DNA of 64,000 nucleotides. Source: Glycomyces sp. NRRL B-16210 (GTDB lineage Bacteria > Actinomycetota > Actinomycetes > Mycobacteriales > Micromonosporaceae). Positions 24,738 through 33,698 of this stretch are shown here, piece by piece. The notes under the pieces were generated by a model. It was not told where the DNA came from, made no database searches, and saw nothing but the letters and a program-made list of their open reading frames with translations. A program made the position numbers and the translations under genes. How positions within the stretch are numbered: position 1 is the first letter of the stretch; every line of letters begins with the position of its first letter. The stretch lies in contig NZ_JOGR01000012.1 of assembly GCF_000719515.1 (NCBI RefSeq), forward strand, positions 62,001-126,000, written 5' to 3'.

Positions 24738-26254
24738 GGCGCACCGTCCGGGAAGACCGCTTCGATGTAGGGCGTGCGGGAGATCAGGTCGGCGGCGGCC
24801 TCCGAGGTGATCTCGAACAGCGGCCCGGCCACCACGGTGAGGGCGATGCTGAAGGCCACGAGCGCGAAGGTGGGGGCGACCATGAGCCGCGGCAGGAGCA
24901 CCGAGTCCTCGTCGTCATCGTCGCGCGGCATCTCCGGGTGCGGGGTGCGCCAGAACGCGAGGTTCCACACGCGCCCGATCGCGTACAGGGTGAGCAGGCT
25001 CGTGACGACGCCGCCGGCGACGACGGCCCACACGAGGACCCCGGATTCGTCCACGCCCGCCTGGAGCAGGCCGAGCTTGCCGAGGAACCCGGAGAACGGC
25101 GGGATGCCGGCGAGGTTGAGCGCGGGGATGAAGAACAGGATGGACAGGAACGGGGCGATCCGTCCGAGTCCGCCGAGTCTTTCCAGGGCGGTCGAGCCGC
25201 CGCGGCGCTCGACGAGCCCGGCGGCGAGGAACAGCGTGGTCTGGATGGTGATGTGGTGGGCGATGTAGAAGATCGCGCCCGACAGGCCCGCCTCGGTGGC
25301 CAGGGCGACGCCGAAGAGCATGTAGCCGATGTGGCTGATGAGCGTGAACGACAGGAGCCGTTTGATGTCGGACTGGGCGACGGCGCCGAGGATGCCGATG
25401 ACCATCGTCAGCAGCGATATCACCAGGAGCACGTCGCGTATGCGCCCGTCGGGGAACAGGAGCGTCTCGGTGCGGATGATGGCGTACACGCCGACTTTGG
25501 TCAGGAGGCCGGCGAACACGGCGGTGACGGGCGCGGGCGCGGTCGGGTAGGAGTCGGGCAGCCACGCGCCGAGCGGGAACACCGCGGCTTTGATGCCGAA
25601 CGCGAGCAGCAGCATCCCTTGGAGGAGCAGGCGCAGGTTGTCGGGCAGTTCGTCGAAGCGGCCCGCGAGCTGGGCCATGTTCAGCGTGCCGGTGGAGGCG
25701 TAGACGAGTCCGAGCGCGCTGAGGAAGATCACCGAGGACAGGAGGCTGACCACGACGTAGGTGGTGCCGGCGCGGATGCGGTTCTCGGTGCTGCCGAGGG
25801 TGAGCAGCACGTAGGAGGCCACGAGGAGCACTTCGAAGCCGACGTAGAGGTTGAACAGGTCGCCCGACAGGAACGCGTTCGTCACGCCCGCGGTCAGCGC
25901 CAGGTACGTCGGGTGGAAGATCGACAGCGGCGTCTCCCCGTCGCCGTCGGCGAAGCCCTGCCCGATCGAGTAGACGAGCACGCACAGCGTCACCGCCGTG
26001 GAGACCACGAGCATGAGCGCGGCGAGCTTGTCGGCCACGAGGACGATCCCGACCGGCGGCGCCCAGCCGCCGACCGCCACGACCTGCGGCCCGTTGCTGA
26101 CGGTCACGACCAGCAGGGTGATCGAGACGGCGAGGGTGGCGGTGAGCGCGGTCAGACTGACCACGCGCTGCGCGGCGGCGCGGCGCGCCATCATCAGCGT
26201 CAGCGCCGCGCCGAGCAGCGGGATGATCACCGGGAGCGGGACGAGGAAGCTCAT
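24734..26254 (-). CDS. mrpD: Mrp antiporter subunit D
   Basis: A 506-residue protein with about 14 membrane helices of the complex I NuoN/NuoL-like antiporter family. It shows 'DLFNLYVGFEVLLVASYVLLTLG', with the Glu of the proton path, and 'KAAVFPLGAWLPDSYPTAPAPVTAVFAGLLTKVGVYAI', with the Lys residues. Length and motifs are those of MrpD. It overlaps mrpC and mrpE by four bases. Confidence 0.96.
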   Translation of the reverse strand: MSFLVPLPVIIPLLGAALTLMMARRAAAQRVVSLTALTATLAVSITLLVVTVSNGPQVVAVGGWAPPVGIVLVADKLAALMLVVSTAVTLCVLVYSIGQGFADGDGETPLSIFHPTYLALTAGVTNAFLSGDLFNLYVGFEVLLVASYVLLTLGSTENRIRAGTTYVVVSLLSSVIFLSALGLVYASTGTLNMAQLAGRFDELPDNLRLLLQGMLLLAFGIKAAVFPLGAWLPDSYPTAPAPVTAVFAGLLTKVGVYAIIRTETLLFPDGRIRDVLLVISLLTMVIGILGAVAQSDIKRLLSFTLISHIGYMLFGVALATEAGLSGAIFYIAHHITIQTTLFLAAGLVERRGGSTALERLGGLGRIAPFLSILFFIPALNLAGIPPFSGFLGKLGLLQAGVDESGVLVWAVVAGGVVTSLLTLYAIGRVWNLAFWRTPHPEMPRDDDDEDSVLLPRLMVAPTFALVAFSIALTVVAGPLFEITSEAAADLISRTPYIEAVFPDGAP

Positions 26255-26685
26255 CGGTCGGCCTTCCTCGGGGTGTCGTCGTAGACCGGGTCCGGCGGCT
26301 CGTCGGCCTCGTCGTCCTGGTGGCTCTCGTCGCGCTCGGCGAGCTCGATGATGCGGCGGTCCTCGGCGTCGTCCTGCACCTCGTCGTGGCCCAGCAGCTG
26401 CCAGCTGCGGTAGGCGAGCGCGAGCAGGAACGCGGTGATCCCGAGGGTGATGACGATGGCGGTGAGGATCATCGCTTGCGGCAGGGGGTCGCTCATCTCC
26501 TCGGTCGTGTTCTCGCCGACGATCGGCGCGGCCCCGAAGGTGCCGCCGTTGAGGATGAGCACGTTGACGCCGTTGCCGATGAGGATCACGCCGATGAGCA
26601 CCCGGGTGAGGGTGCGTTCGAGCAGGAGCGTCACGCCCGCGCCGATGAGCACGCCGATCACGATGACGTAGACCAGGTTCGGCAT
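26251..26685 (-). CDS. mrpC: Mrp antiporter subunit C
   Basis: A 144-residue NuoK-like protein with three helices. It has the motif 'LIGVILIGNGVNVLILNGGTF' and a charged C-terminal extension rich in Asp and Glu that is longer than in many homologues. The ATG shares one base with the mrpA stop, and its own stop overlaps mrpD. Part of the membrane core of the antiporter. Confidence 0.95.
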   Translation of the reverse strand: MPNLVYVIVIGVLIGAGVTLLLERTLTRVLIGVILIGNGVNVLILNGGTFGAAPIVGENTTEEMSDPLPQAMILTAIVITLGITAFLLALAYRSWQLLGHDEVQDDAEDRRIIELAERDESHQDDEADEPPDPVYDDTPRKADR

Positions 26686-29546
26686 CAGGCGGCCTCCTTC
26701 GCGAGCGTCGGCTGGGTTTCGGGCTCGTCCCCGGACTCGCGGTGGCGGTCGATCTCGGCGCCGAGGCTGCGCAGGATGTCGAGCACCAGGCCCACCACGA
26801 TCAGGTAGACGCCGATGTCGAAGAACGCCGAGGTCACGAAGTGCAGGTCCCCGATGAGCGGCAGCTCGAAGTGGAGGATGGCGCTCTGGAGCACCGTGCC
26901 GCCCAGGAGCATCGAGACCGCGCCGGTGCCGACCGCGACGAGCAGGCCGGTGCCCAGGAGCCGCCCCGCGTCGATCGGCGCGGCGGCGTTCAGCTCCGCC
27001 CGACCGCCCGCGAGGTAGCGGACGGCGAGCGCGAGCCCGGCCACGAGCCCGCCGGCGAAGCCGCCGCCGGGGTCGTTGTGCCCGGAGAACAGCAGGTAGA
27101 TCGAGAACAGGATGATCGTGTGGAACAGCAGGCGGGTCACGACCTGGAGGATGATCGCCTGGTGCGTGCCGTCGGTCTCGGGCCTGGCGAGCCAGCGGAC
27201 GTGCTCGCCGGTCTTCGGCGGCGCCGGCCGCGAGCCGCCGCGGCGGTGCATGGCCCTGTCGCGCCCGAAGATCAGGCTCGCCACGCCCGTGGCGGCCACC
27301 AAGAGCACCGCGATCTCGCCCATGGTGTCCCACGCGCGGATGTCCACGAGCGTCACGTTGACGACGTTGTGCCCGCCGCCGTAGGAGACGGCCAGATCGG
27401 GGAACAGCGTCGAGATCGACTCGGCCTGCCTGCCGTTGACGGCCACCCACGACATGCAGGCGGCGACCACGCCGACCGCGATGCCGATCGTGACGCGAAG
27501 CCGCCGGATCTTCTTGAGCGGCCGCTCGGAGAACCGGGCCGGGAGCCGCCGCAGCACCAGCACGAACATGACGATGGTGACCGTCTCGACCAGGAACTGC
27601 GTGAGCGCCAGGTCCGGCGCGCCGTGGATGATGAACAGCAGCGCCACGCCGTAACCGGAGACGCCGGTGAGGATCATCGCGGTGAGCCGCCGCCGCGCGA
27701 TCGCGGCCGTGATCGCCGCGGCGACGATGACGCCTCCCGCGGCGAGCTGGAGCGGGGTGTCGAACAGCCGCGCCTGGAACGGCCAGGGCCCGTTGAACAC
27801 GAGCAGGCCGCCGGCGAAGACCACGAGGGTCACCAGGATGACGCCGAGGTAGAACGGCAGGGAGCCTCGCTGGGTGCGACCGGTCAGCTCGATGGCCGAG
27901 CGGTCGAGGCCGCCGAGGGCGTGCCGGTACACCACCCCTGAGGTGAGGCGCAGCTTCACCGCCCTCCACGCGTTGGTCCGCCGCGTCGTCAGATACAGCG
28001 CGAACCCGGTGGACAGGGCGATGACCGACAGTCCGAGCGCGGGCGTGATCCCGTGCCACAGGGCCAGGTGGTAGGCGTGCTCGCCCGCCGGATAGAGATC
28101 GGCGTACGGGGCGAGGAGCCCGTCCGCCTCGGCGGCGAGGAGCCCGGCGCCGAGCCCGGCGAGCGCGAGCAGCGCCGGCGAGGCGAGGAACCCGAAGCCG
28201 ACCGGCTCGGCGGGGCTGTCGTCGTAGTCGGGCTTGGTCGCGAACGCGCCCCACAGGAACCGCATCCCGTAGCCGACGGTGAGCGCCGACCCGGCCACGA
28301 GGACGATGAGCATCGCGCGCGGCCCGGCCCCGCCGTCCCAGAACGCCTCGAGCATCGCCTCTTTCGCGACGAACCCGAGCGTCGGCGGCAGGCCGACCAT
28401 GGAGGCCACCGCGACGATCGCGACCGCCGCCAGCGCGGGCCTGCGGGCGCCGAGCCCGCTCAGCGAGTAGATCTCGCGGGTCCCGGTCGACTTGTCGACG
28501 ATGCCGACGACCAGGAACAGCGAGGCTTTGAACAGGGCGTGCCCGGCGAGGAGGGCGGCCCCGGCGAGCGCGGCGGTGCGGAACCCGCTGCCGAGGACGA
28601 TGCTGATCATGCCCAGTTGGCTGATCGTCCCGTACGCGAGCATGAGCTTCAGGTCGGTCTGGCGCAGCGCCGTCCACCCTCCGAAGAGGAAGGTGATGGA
28701 GCCGCACACCCAGATGACCTGCTGCCACGGCAGGTCCGAGGCGAACACGGGGGTGAGCATCCCGATGAGGAACACGCCGGCTTTGACCATGGCCGCGGCG
28801 TGGAGGTAGGCGCTGACGGGGGTGGGGGCGGCCATCGCGTTCGGCAGCCAGAAGCTGAACGGGAACACCGCCGACTTCGACAGGGCGCCGAGCAGGATCA
28901 TCACCAGCGCCACGACGAGGTAGGCGCCGCCGGGGACCTGGTCGATCACCTCCGAGATGCGGTAGGTGCCCGCGTGCTCGCCGAGCATGATGAAGCCCAC
29001 GAGCATCGCCAGGCCGCCGAAGGTGGTCACCAGCAGCGCCTGCATCGCGGCCCACCGGCTCGCCCGCTTGGCGGGGTCGTGCCCGATCAGGAGGTAGGAG
29101 AAGACCGAGGTCAGCTCCCAGAAGACGTAGAGCAGGAGGAGGTCGTCGGAGACGACCAGGCCGAACATGGCGCCCGCGAAGCCCACGAACACCGCGGCGA
29201 AGCGGCCCAGGCCGATCTCGCCCTCGGAGAAGTAGTGGGCGCTGTAGATCAGCACCAGGGCGCCGATGCCGCTGACGAGGAGGACCATCACCCACGGGAA
29301 GGTGGTCATGCGGAAGGACAGCTCCTGGCCGAGCTGCGGCACCCACGGGTACGACTCGCTCACCGCGCCGCCCGAGCGCATCGCCCCGGCGTGCGACAGC
29401 GCCCACGCGAAGGTCGCCGCCGGGAGGACGGCAACCGCGTACAGCGCCTTCGGTCCGAGCCACCGCACGAGGGCGGGGGCGACCATCGCCACGGAGGCGT
29501 AGCAGGCAAGCAGAACTAGCAAACGACCCCCCGGGAAAACGATCAC
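26685..29546 (-). CDS. mrpA: Mrp antiporter subunits A and B fused
   Basis: A 953-residue membrane protein that starts the operon. The first 500 residues are NuoL-like, with 'LLYVFWELTSVFSYLLIGHD' and 'SKSAVFPFSFWLPNAMAAPTPVSAYLHAAAMVKAGVFL'. An MrpA-specific middle part contains 'FIIHGAPDLALTQFLVETVT'. The last 140 residues are an MnhB domain ('SIYLLFSGHNDPGGGFAGGLVAGLALAVRYLAGG'), so A and B are one chain and no separate mrpB exists. This is usual in actinobacteria. Role: Na+/H+ exchange driven by the proton gradient, for pH and salt balance. The start (GTG 29546) lies just downstream of a sigma-70-type promoter candidate; a later start cannot be excluded. Confidence 0.95.
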   Translation of the reverse strand: MIVFPGGRLLVLLACYASVAMVAPALVRWLGPKALYAVAVLPAATFAWALSHAGAMRSGGAVSESYPWVPQLGQELSFRMTTFPWVMVLLVSGIGALVLIYSAHYFSEGEIGLGRFAAVFVGFAGAMFGLVVSDDLLLLYVFWELTSVFSYLLIGHDPAKRASRWAAMQALLVTTFGGLAMLVGFIMLGEHAGTYRISEVIDQVPGGAYLVVALVMILLGALSKSAVFPFSFWLPNAMAAPTPVSAYLHAAAMVKAGVFLIGMLTPVFASDLPWQQVIWVCGSITFLFGGWTALRQTDLKLMLAYGTISQLGMISIVLGSGFRTAALAGAALLAGHALFKASLFLVVGIVDKSTGTREIYSLSGLGARRPALAAVAIVAVASMVGLPPTLGFVAKEAMLEAFWDGGAGPRAMLIVLVAGSALTVGYGMRFLWGAFATKPDYDDSPAEPVGFGFLASPALLALAGLGAGLLAAEADGLLAPYADLYPAGEHAYHLALWHGITPALGLSVIALSTGFALYLTTRRTNAWRAVKLRLTSGVVYRHALGGLDRSAIELTGRTQRGSLPFYLGVILVTLVVFAGGLLVFNGPWPFQARLFDTPLQLAAGGVIVAAAITAAIARRRLTAMILTGVSGYGVALLFIIHGAPDLALTQFLVETVTIVMFVLVLRRLPARFSERPLKKIRRLRVTIGIAVGVVAACMSWVAVNGRQAESISTLFPDLAVSYGGGHNVVNVTLVDIRAWDTMGEIAVLLVAATGVASLIFGRDRAMHRRGGSRPAPPKTGEHVRWLARPETDGTHQAIILQVVTRLLFHTIILFSIYLLFSGHNDPGGGFAGGLVAGLALAVRYLAGGRAELNAAAPIDAGRLLGTGLLVAVGTGAVSMLLGGTVLQSAILHFELPLIGDLHFVTSAFFDIGVYLIVVGLVLDILRSLGAEIDRHRESGDEPETQPTLAKEAA

Positions 29547-29563
29547 GCCGACTTGGCACTCAC

Positions 29564-29592
29564 ACTATCCGTTCCGAAGGGCTCACCGCCAA
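29564..29592 (-). promoter_or_regulatory. candidate sigma-70 promoter of the mrp operon
   Basis: Read on the minus strand, TTGGCG and GATAGT are separated by exactly 17 bases. The -10 lies 18 bases before the GTG start of mrpA, giving a short leader with little room for a ribosome site. The mrpA start or this promoter may therefore need adjusting. Confidence 0.4.
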
Positions 29593-29805
29593 ACTCGGCG
29601 CTCACAAGTTTCGATCGTCTATTGAGTCCGCCGCTCTACGCTGGGGGTCTGTTCGCTACGCGCGCAGGGAAGTTCATTTTGTTCGCGCTCAGCGGACAGC
29701 GCGGGCCGCGAGAGGGGCCGCGTCGCCGACACCACCCGCAACCGATCCGATACCGGATCGTGATGACCGGCCGTGGTATCGGACGGTGCCGCGGGGGCCG
29801 CCGGC

Positions 29806-30474
29806 CTACCGGCCTTCGTTGCGGCGCACCAGCTCCTCGATCCAGACCGGCGCGTACGGGGAGGTGCAGCCCGGCGAGGTCGGGTAGTCCTTGAGCACTT
29901 CGAGGCGCTCGCCGATCGCGACGGCGCGGGCGCGGTGCCCGGGGTGGTCGATCCCGATCTGCGCCAGGCAGTGGTTCATCGCCCACTGCAAGCGCTCGGG
30001 CGCGTCCTTCATCTCGGCCTCGACGACGTCGAGCAGGCCCGCGAGGTCGAGCCCCTCGGGCCGCTTCGCGACCCGCTCGACCGTCAGCGCCCACCCGGCG
30101 CCGGCGACGACCGGGTCGGGGTCGTCGGTCCAGGCCAGGCGCAGCTCCTCGGCGGCGGGGTGCTTCTTGACGACGTAGTTCACGAGCCAGTCGTGGACCT
30201 TGGGGGTGCGCGCCTCGCGGAGCATGGCGTCCAGTTCGTCCCGTTCGAAGGCCTTCGGGCGGCAGATGAGGAGCGCCAGGAGGCGAGCGGCGCTGTCGTC
30301 GCTGGCCCACAGTTCGCGCGCGAGGTCGTGCTGCGTCTTGAGCCGCTTGGCGACCGCCCGCAACTTCGTGAGGTTCACGCCGTGGTCGTCGCCGTGCTTC
30401 TCGTTGACCTCGCGGATCTTCGGGTCCTCGAGCGCGGCCAGCTCCGCCAGGACCTCCTCTGCCTGCGTCGCCAC
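29806..30474 (-). CDS. AlkD-like DNA alkylation repair protein
   Basis: A 222-residue all-helical protein of the HEAT-repeat DNA glycosylase family (COG4912). Motifs include 'LRAVAKRLKTQHDLARELWASDDSAARLLALLIC', 'TPKVHDWLVNYVVKKHP' and 'DPVVAGAGWALTVERVAKRP', close to the AlkD helical repeat pattern. Family role: recognises and excises positively charged alkylated bases such as 3- and 7-methylpurines. GTG 30474 is preceded by GGGAGG. It lies 62 bases downstream of the last biosynthetic gene on the same strand. It may be co-transcribed, and could in principle protect against a DNA-reactive product, but more probably it is simply the neighbouring gene. Confidence 0.85.
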   Translation of the reverse strand: MATQAEEVLAELAALEDPKIREVNEKHGDDHGVNLTKLRAVAKRLKTQHDLARELWASDDSAARLLALLICRPKAFERDELDAMLREARTPKVHDWLVNYVVKKHPAAEELRLAWTDDPDPVVAGAGWALTVERVAKRPEGLDLAGLLDVVEAEMKDAPERLQWAMNHCLAQIGIDHPGHRARAVAIGERLEVLKDYPTSPGCTSPYAPVWIEELVRRNEGR

Positions 30475-30536
30475 CTCGGCCTCCCGCCTCTCGCGTGTGC
30501 GGGCCAGTCTACGACCGGGGGCCGACACCGGGGGCG

Positions 30537-31229
30537 TCAAGCGAGGTGGCGGGGGATCTGGCGCAGGTCCTCGCGCCGGGGCGCGCGCGTCCACGTGCCC
30601 GGGTCGGGGCCCGGCCCGACCCAGTCGATGCGCAGGCGCGGCAGCAGGTCGGCCTCGCTGAGCCCTTCGGCGCTGACGCTGATCCGAAAGCCCCGGTCGT
30701 CGCAGGAGAGGGTGAGCACGTCGGGCGCCGCGAGCGTGTCGACGCCTTCGAGGGGGGTCGACAGGCCGCGGCCGGTACGCTTCACGATTGCCTCCTTGCG
30801 CGTCCACAGCGGACTGAGGTCGTCGGCGCGGCGGAGCCGCTCGCGCAGGCGCCGCTCGCCCGGGGCGGCCATGCGCTCGAACAGCCCGGCGCTGAAGGGC
30901 ACGCGCGACTGCACGTCCACCCCGACCGGCACCGGCGCGAGCACGCACACGCACACCGCGCCGTCGTGCGAGAGGTTGAAGTGCCACCCGTCCTCGCCGG
31001 CGAACCGGGGCTTGCCGAACTCGCCGGGCACCACCTGCGGCATCGGCCGCGTCGAGCGCAGCCGCCACAGGTGCTGGAGCAGCGAGAACGCGACCACGCT
31101 CGCGTACCGGTCCTGGCGTCGGTGGTAGCCGTCGCTCTTGCGGCGGCGCTCGACCGGCACCCGCGCGCGGAGCCGCTGGAACGCGAGCCCGTCCAGCAGG
31201 TCCGCGCGGGCGATCGCCAGGTCGATCAT
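30537..31229 (-). CDS. Sfp-type 4'-phosphopantetheinyl transferase
   Basis: A 230-residue enzyme with the Sfp-family motifs 'FGKPRFAGEDGWHFNLSHDGA', 'PVGVDVQ' (Mg-binding Asp) and 'LWTRKEAIVKRTGRGL'. It transfers phosphopantetheine from CoA to the serine of carrier domains. There are seven such sites in this island: five in the megasynthase and two free ACPs. The ATG overlaps the KS stop (ATGA). Its place at the end of the operon marks the island as self-sufficient for carrier activation. Confidence 0.95.
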   Translation of the reverse strand: MIDLAIARADLLDGLAFQRLRARVPVERRRKSDGYHRRQDRYASVVAFSLLQHLWRLRSTRPMPQVVPGEFGKPRFAGEDGWHFNLSHDGAVCVCVLAPVPVGVDVQSRVPFSAGLFERMAAPGERRLRERLRRADDLSPLWTRKEAIVKRTGRGLSTPLEGVDTLAAPDVLTLSCDDRGFRISVSAEGLSEADLLPRLRIDWVGPGPDPGTWTRAPRREDLRQIPRHLA

Positions 31230-32446
31230 GCGTCGCGGCGGTCGAACACCAGGCAGGCGTTGTGGCCGCCGAAGCCGAGCGACAGCGACACCGCGCGCGA
31301 GAGCCGCGCCGGGCGGGAGCCGCCGCACACCACGTCGATCTGGACGTCCTCGTCGAGCAGCCGCGTGCCCGCCGTCGGCGGCACGGCCTCGCGGTGCAGC
31401 GAGAGCACCGCCGCGATCGCCTCGACCGCCCCGGCCGCGCCGAGGAGGTGACCGGTCATCGACTTGGTCGAGGAGACCAGGGCCTTCCCGCCGAACACTC
31501 GCGCGATCGCGGCGGCCTCGACCTGGTCGTTCTTCACGGTGCCGGTGCCGTGCGCGTTGACGTAGACCGTCTCGTCCCGCTCGCCCGCCTCGGCGAGGGC
31601 GTCGGTGATCGCGCGGTCGATGGCCTCGCCGTCCTCGGCCGGGGCGGTGATGTGCGAGGCGTCGCTGGTGAGCCCGTAGCCGGAGACCTCGGCGAGGATC
31701 CGGGCGCCGCGGGCCCTGGCGTGCGATTCGCTTTCGAGGACGAGCGCGCCGCCGCCCTCGCCCATGACGAAGCCGGAGCGCTCGCGGTCGAAGGGGATGC
31801 TCGCGCGGTCGGGGTCGGCCGAGGTGGACATGGCGCGCAGGCTCTGGAAGCCGGCGGTGACGAGCTTCTGGGTGGCCGCCTCGCCGCCGCCGCAGATCAC
31901 GGCGTCGACGTAGCCGTGCCGGATCGCGCGCAGGGCCTCGCCGATGCTGACCGAGCTGGAGGCGCACGCGGCGGTGTGAGCGATCGACGGCCCGCGGGCG
32001 CCGGTCTCGATCGCGATGACCCCGGCCATCATGTTCGGGGCCCATTTGGGGATGAGCATGGGCGAGACGCGCCGCGGCCCCTTGTCGAGCAGGGCGTCGT
32101 ACTCGTGGAGGACGGTGCCGATGCCGCCGAGCCCGGTGGACATGTTGACGCCGAGCCGGTAGGGGTCGACCGCGCCGAGGATGCCGGACTGCGCGGCGGC
32201 CTCCTTGGCCGCGATGAGCCCGTAGAGGGTGAACTTGTCGAGCCGCCGCAGCTCCCGGGCCGAGAGGTGGGCCTCGGTGTCGAGGTCTTTGACGGGGGCG
32301 TAGACCTTCGCGGCCATGTCCTCGGTGTCGAAGCGGTCGATGGGCACGATGCCGTGGCGGCCGGCGAAGAGGTGCTCCTCGAACGCGGCGAGGTCGTTGC
32401 CGATGGGCGTGATCGCGCCCATTCCGGTGATGACTGCTTTTTCCAT
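31226..32446 (-). CDS. FabF-like beta-ketoacyl-ACP synthase
   Basis: A 406-residue free-standing ketosynthase of the FabF/type II class with an intact triad: Cys161 (TAACASSS), His299 (NAHGTGT) and His333 (MTGHLLGAAG). ATG 32446 follows CGGAGAA; an in-frame GTG at 32593 would add a low-complexity tail and is not favoured. It condenses malonyl-ACP with an acyl chain. With the ACP at 32636 it could make or extend the acyl starter for the megasynthase's first condensation domain. No matching ketoreductase or dehydratase is in the island, so reductions would need housekeeping FabG/FabZ, or the beta-keto group stays. Confidence 0.92.
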   Translation of the reverse strand: MEKAVITGMGAITPIGNDLAAFEEHLFAGRHGIVPIDRFDTEDMAAKVYAPVKDLDTEAHLSARELRRLDKFTLYGLIAAKEAAAQSGILGAVDPYRLGVNMSTGLGGIGTVLHEYDALLDKGPRRVSPMLIPKWAPNMMAGVIAIETGARGPSIAHTAACASSSVSIGEALRAIRHGYVDAVICGGGEAATQKLVTAGFQSLRAMSTSADPDRASIPFDRERSGFVMGEGGGALVLESESHARARGARILAEVSGYGLTSDASHITAPAEDGEAIDRAITDALAEAGERDETVYVNAHGTGTVKNDQVEAAAIARVFGGKALVSSTKSMTGHLLGAAGAVEAIAAVLSLHREAVPPTAGTRLLDEDVQIDVVCGGSRPARLSRAVSLSLGFGGHNACLVFDRRDA

Positions 32447-32507
32447 GGGGTTCTCCGTTGGTTCGCAGATGCTGAGGGGTCGCCCGACGGCCCGGCGCAA
32501 TGGCCGG

Positions 32508-32567
32508 GTCGTCGGAAGCGGAGTCGTAGACAGCGGGGCTGTCGAAAGTGGAGTGATCGAAGAGGTT
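32508..32567 (-). repeat. imperfect 15-bp tandem repeat in the KS leader
   Basis: Four 15-base units (32508, 32523, 32538, 32553) share the pattern GTCGT-GAAAGC/TGGA. They lie in the 189-base gap between the ACP and FabF-like KS genes. The repeats are in frame with the KS and would encode a Ser/Thr/Pro-rich stretch if translation began further upstream. Confidence 0.5.
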
Positions 32568-32582
32568 GAAGTATTGAGGGAG

Positions 32583-32610
32583 CGGCGGGCCACCCGGTGG
32601 TGGCCCGCCG
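32583..32610 (-). terminator. hairpin after the ACP gene
   Basis: A perfect 12-bp stem CGGCGGGCCACC/GGTGGCCCGCCG with a four-base loop lies 26 bases beyond the ACP stop. A second weaker stem lies about 80 bases further. With the long gap this may cut transcription before the KS and PPTase genes. Confidence 0.65.
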
Positions 32611-32635
32611 TCCGATGCCGGCGGCTGGGGCGCGC

Positions 32636-32869
32636 CTAGGCGTTCTGGTGCTCGGCCGCGTCCTGGACGCGCTCGAAGAGGTCCTGGACGCTGGCGACGG
32701 AGTCGTCGACCTCGACGCCCTCGCCGATCACGTCCTCGATGGTCATCATGAACTCGTACACGGCGATCGAGTCGACGCCCACTTCGGCGAGGTCGTCGCC
32801 CATGGCCAGTTCCTCGGCGGTCTTGTCGGTGAACTCGGCCAGTGCCTTCTTGAACTCGGTCTCGGTCAT
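32636..32869 (-). CDS. acyl carrier protein
   Basis: A 77-residue acidic four-helix carrier protein. Ser34 in 'EVGVDSIAVYEF' is the phosphopantetheine site. ATG 32869 follows AGGAG. It lies just upstream of the FabF-like KS, so the two probably work together on an acyl chain. It differs clearly from the other free ACP (41199), which suggests separate partners. Confidence 0.93.
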   Translation of the reverse strand: MTETEFKKALAEFTDKTAEELAMGDDLAEVGVDSIAVYEFMMTIEDVIGEGVEVDDSVASVQDLFERVQDAAEHQNA

Positions 32870-32913
32870 GGTCACTCCTGTCTGTCTCTGAGAAGCCTTT
32901 TGCCGTAAGGGGC

Positions 32914-33684
32914 TTAGAAGCCCTTCTCGCTCAGCCATGCGAACACCTCGTCCTCGCGCCGCTTCGCGTCCTCTTTGGTCCATGCGCCCAGCTCGCGGGA
33001 GTCGACCAGCAGGCCGTCCTTGAGGTAGACGATCCGGTCGGCGCGCGCGGCGCACGCGGGGTCGTGGGTGACCATCACGAGCGTGGTGCCTCCACTGTGC
33101 ACATCCGAGAGGGCGTCCATCACCTCGGCGGTCATGCTGCTGTTCAACGCGCCCGTGGGCTCGTCGGCGAACAGGATGGTCGGCTCGCCCGCCAGGGCCC
33201 GGCAGATCGAGGCGCGCTGGAGCTGCCCGCCGGAGACCTGGGTGATGCCGTGGCGCTTGACGTGCTCGATCCCGAACCGCTCCATGAGCGCGTCCACCCG
33301 GGCGACCACGCCGGCCTTGTCCTTCGGAGTGGCCTTGAGCGCGGGCAGCAGGATGTTGTCCTGGATGTTGAGGTTGCTCAGGAAGTACGCCTGCTGGAAG
33401 ATGAACCCCATGCTGGTCAACCGGACCCGGCTCACCTCCGGGTCCTTCATGGACGTCAGCTCGCGCCCCTCCAGCGTGACGTTCCCGCCGGTGGGGCGGT
33501 CCATGCCGCTGATGCTGTACAGCAGGCTGGACTTGCCCGAGCCCGAGGCGCCCATGACGACGAGGAACTCGCCGCGCTTCACGGCCAGGTCTATCCCGTT
33601 GAGGACCTGCGTCGGCGGATCGGTGGAGTAGTACGTCTTGGTGAGGCTCTCGCACTCCAGCGTCACTTGATCGGTCTGTGGCAT
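32914..33684 (-). CDS. ABC exporter ATPase (MacB/LolD type)
   Basis: A 256-residue ATPase with Walker A 'GASGSGKSS', signature 'VSGGQLQRA', Walker B 'ILFADEPTGAL' and H-loop 'VMVTHD'. The 'DEPTGAL' form and the FtsX-type partner place it in the MacB/LolD mechanotransmission group. I chose ATG 33684 because GGAG sits at good distance. An in-frame ATG at 33702 overlaps the permease stop (ATGA) but has its ribosome site too close. Likely drives release or resistance to the island's product. Confidence 0.92.
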   Translation of the reverse strand: MPQTDQVTLECESLTKTYYSTDPPTQVLNGIDLAVKRGEFLVVMGASGSGKSSLLYSISGMDRPTGGNVTLEGRELTSMKDPEVSRVRLTSMGFIFQQAYFLSNLNIQDNILLPALKATPKDKAGVVARVDALMERFGIEHVKRHGITQVSGGQLQRASICRALAGEPTILFADEPTGALNSSMTAEVMDALSDVHSGGTTLVMVTHDPACAARADRIVYLKDGLLVDSRELGAWTKEDAKRREDEVFAWLSEKGF

Positions 33685-33698
33685 CGGTGGTACTCCAT

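Noticed and set aside
29806..30474. AlkD-like gene as a self-resistance gene of the island
   Set aside because: Only adjacency supports this. The product shows no feature predicting DNA alkylation, and the gene is a common housekeeping repair gene.
32447..32593. N-terminal extension of the FabF-like KS from GTG 32593
   Set aside because: The added segment is low-complexity and FabF proteins begin at the equivalent of ATG 32446, which has its own ribosome site. Kept only as a low-interest finding because of the repeats.
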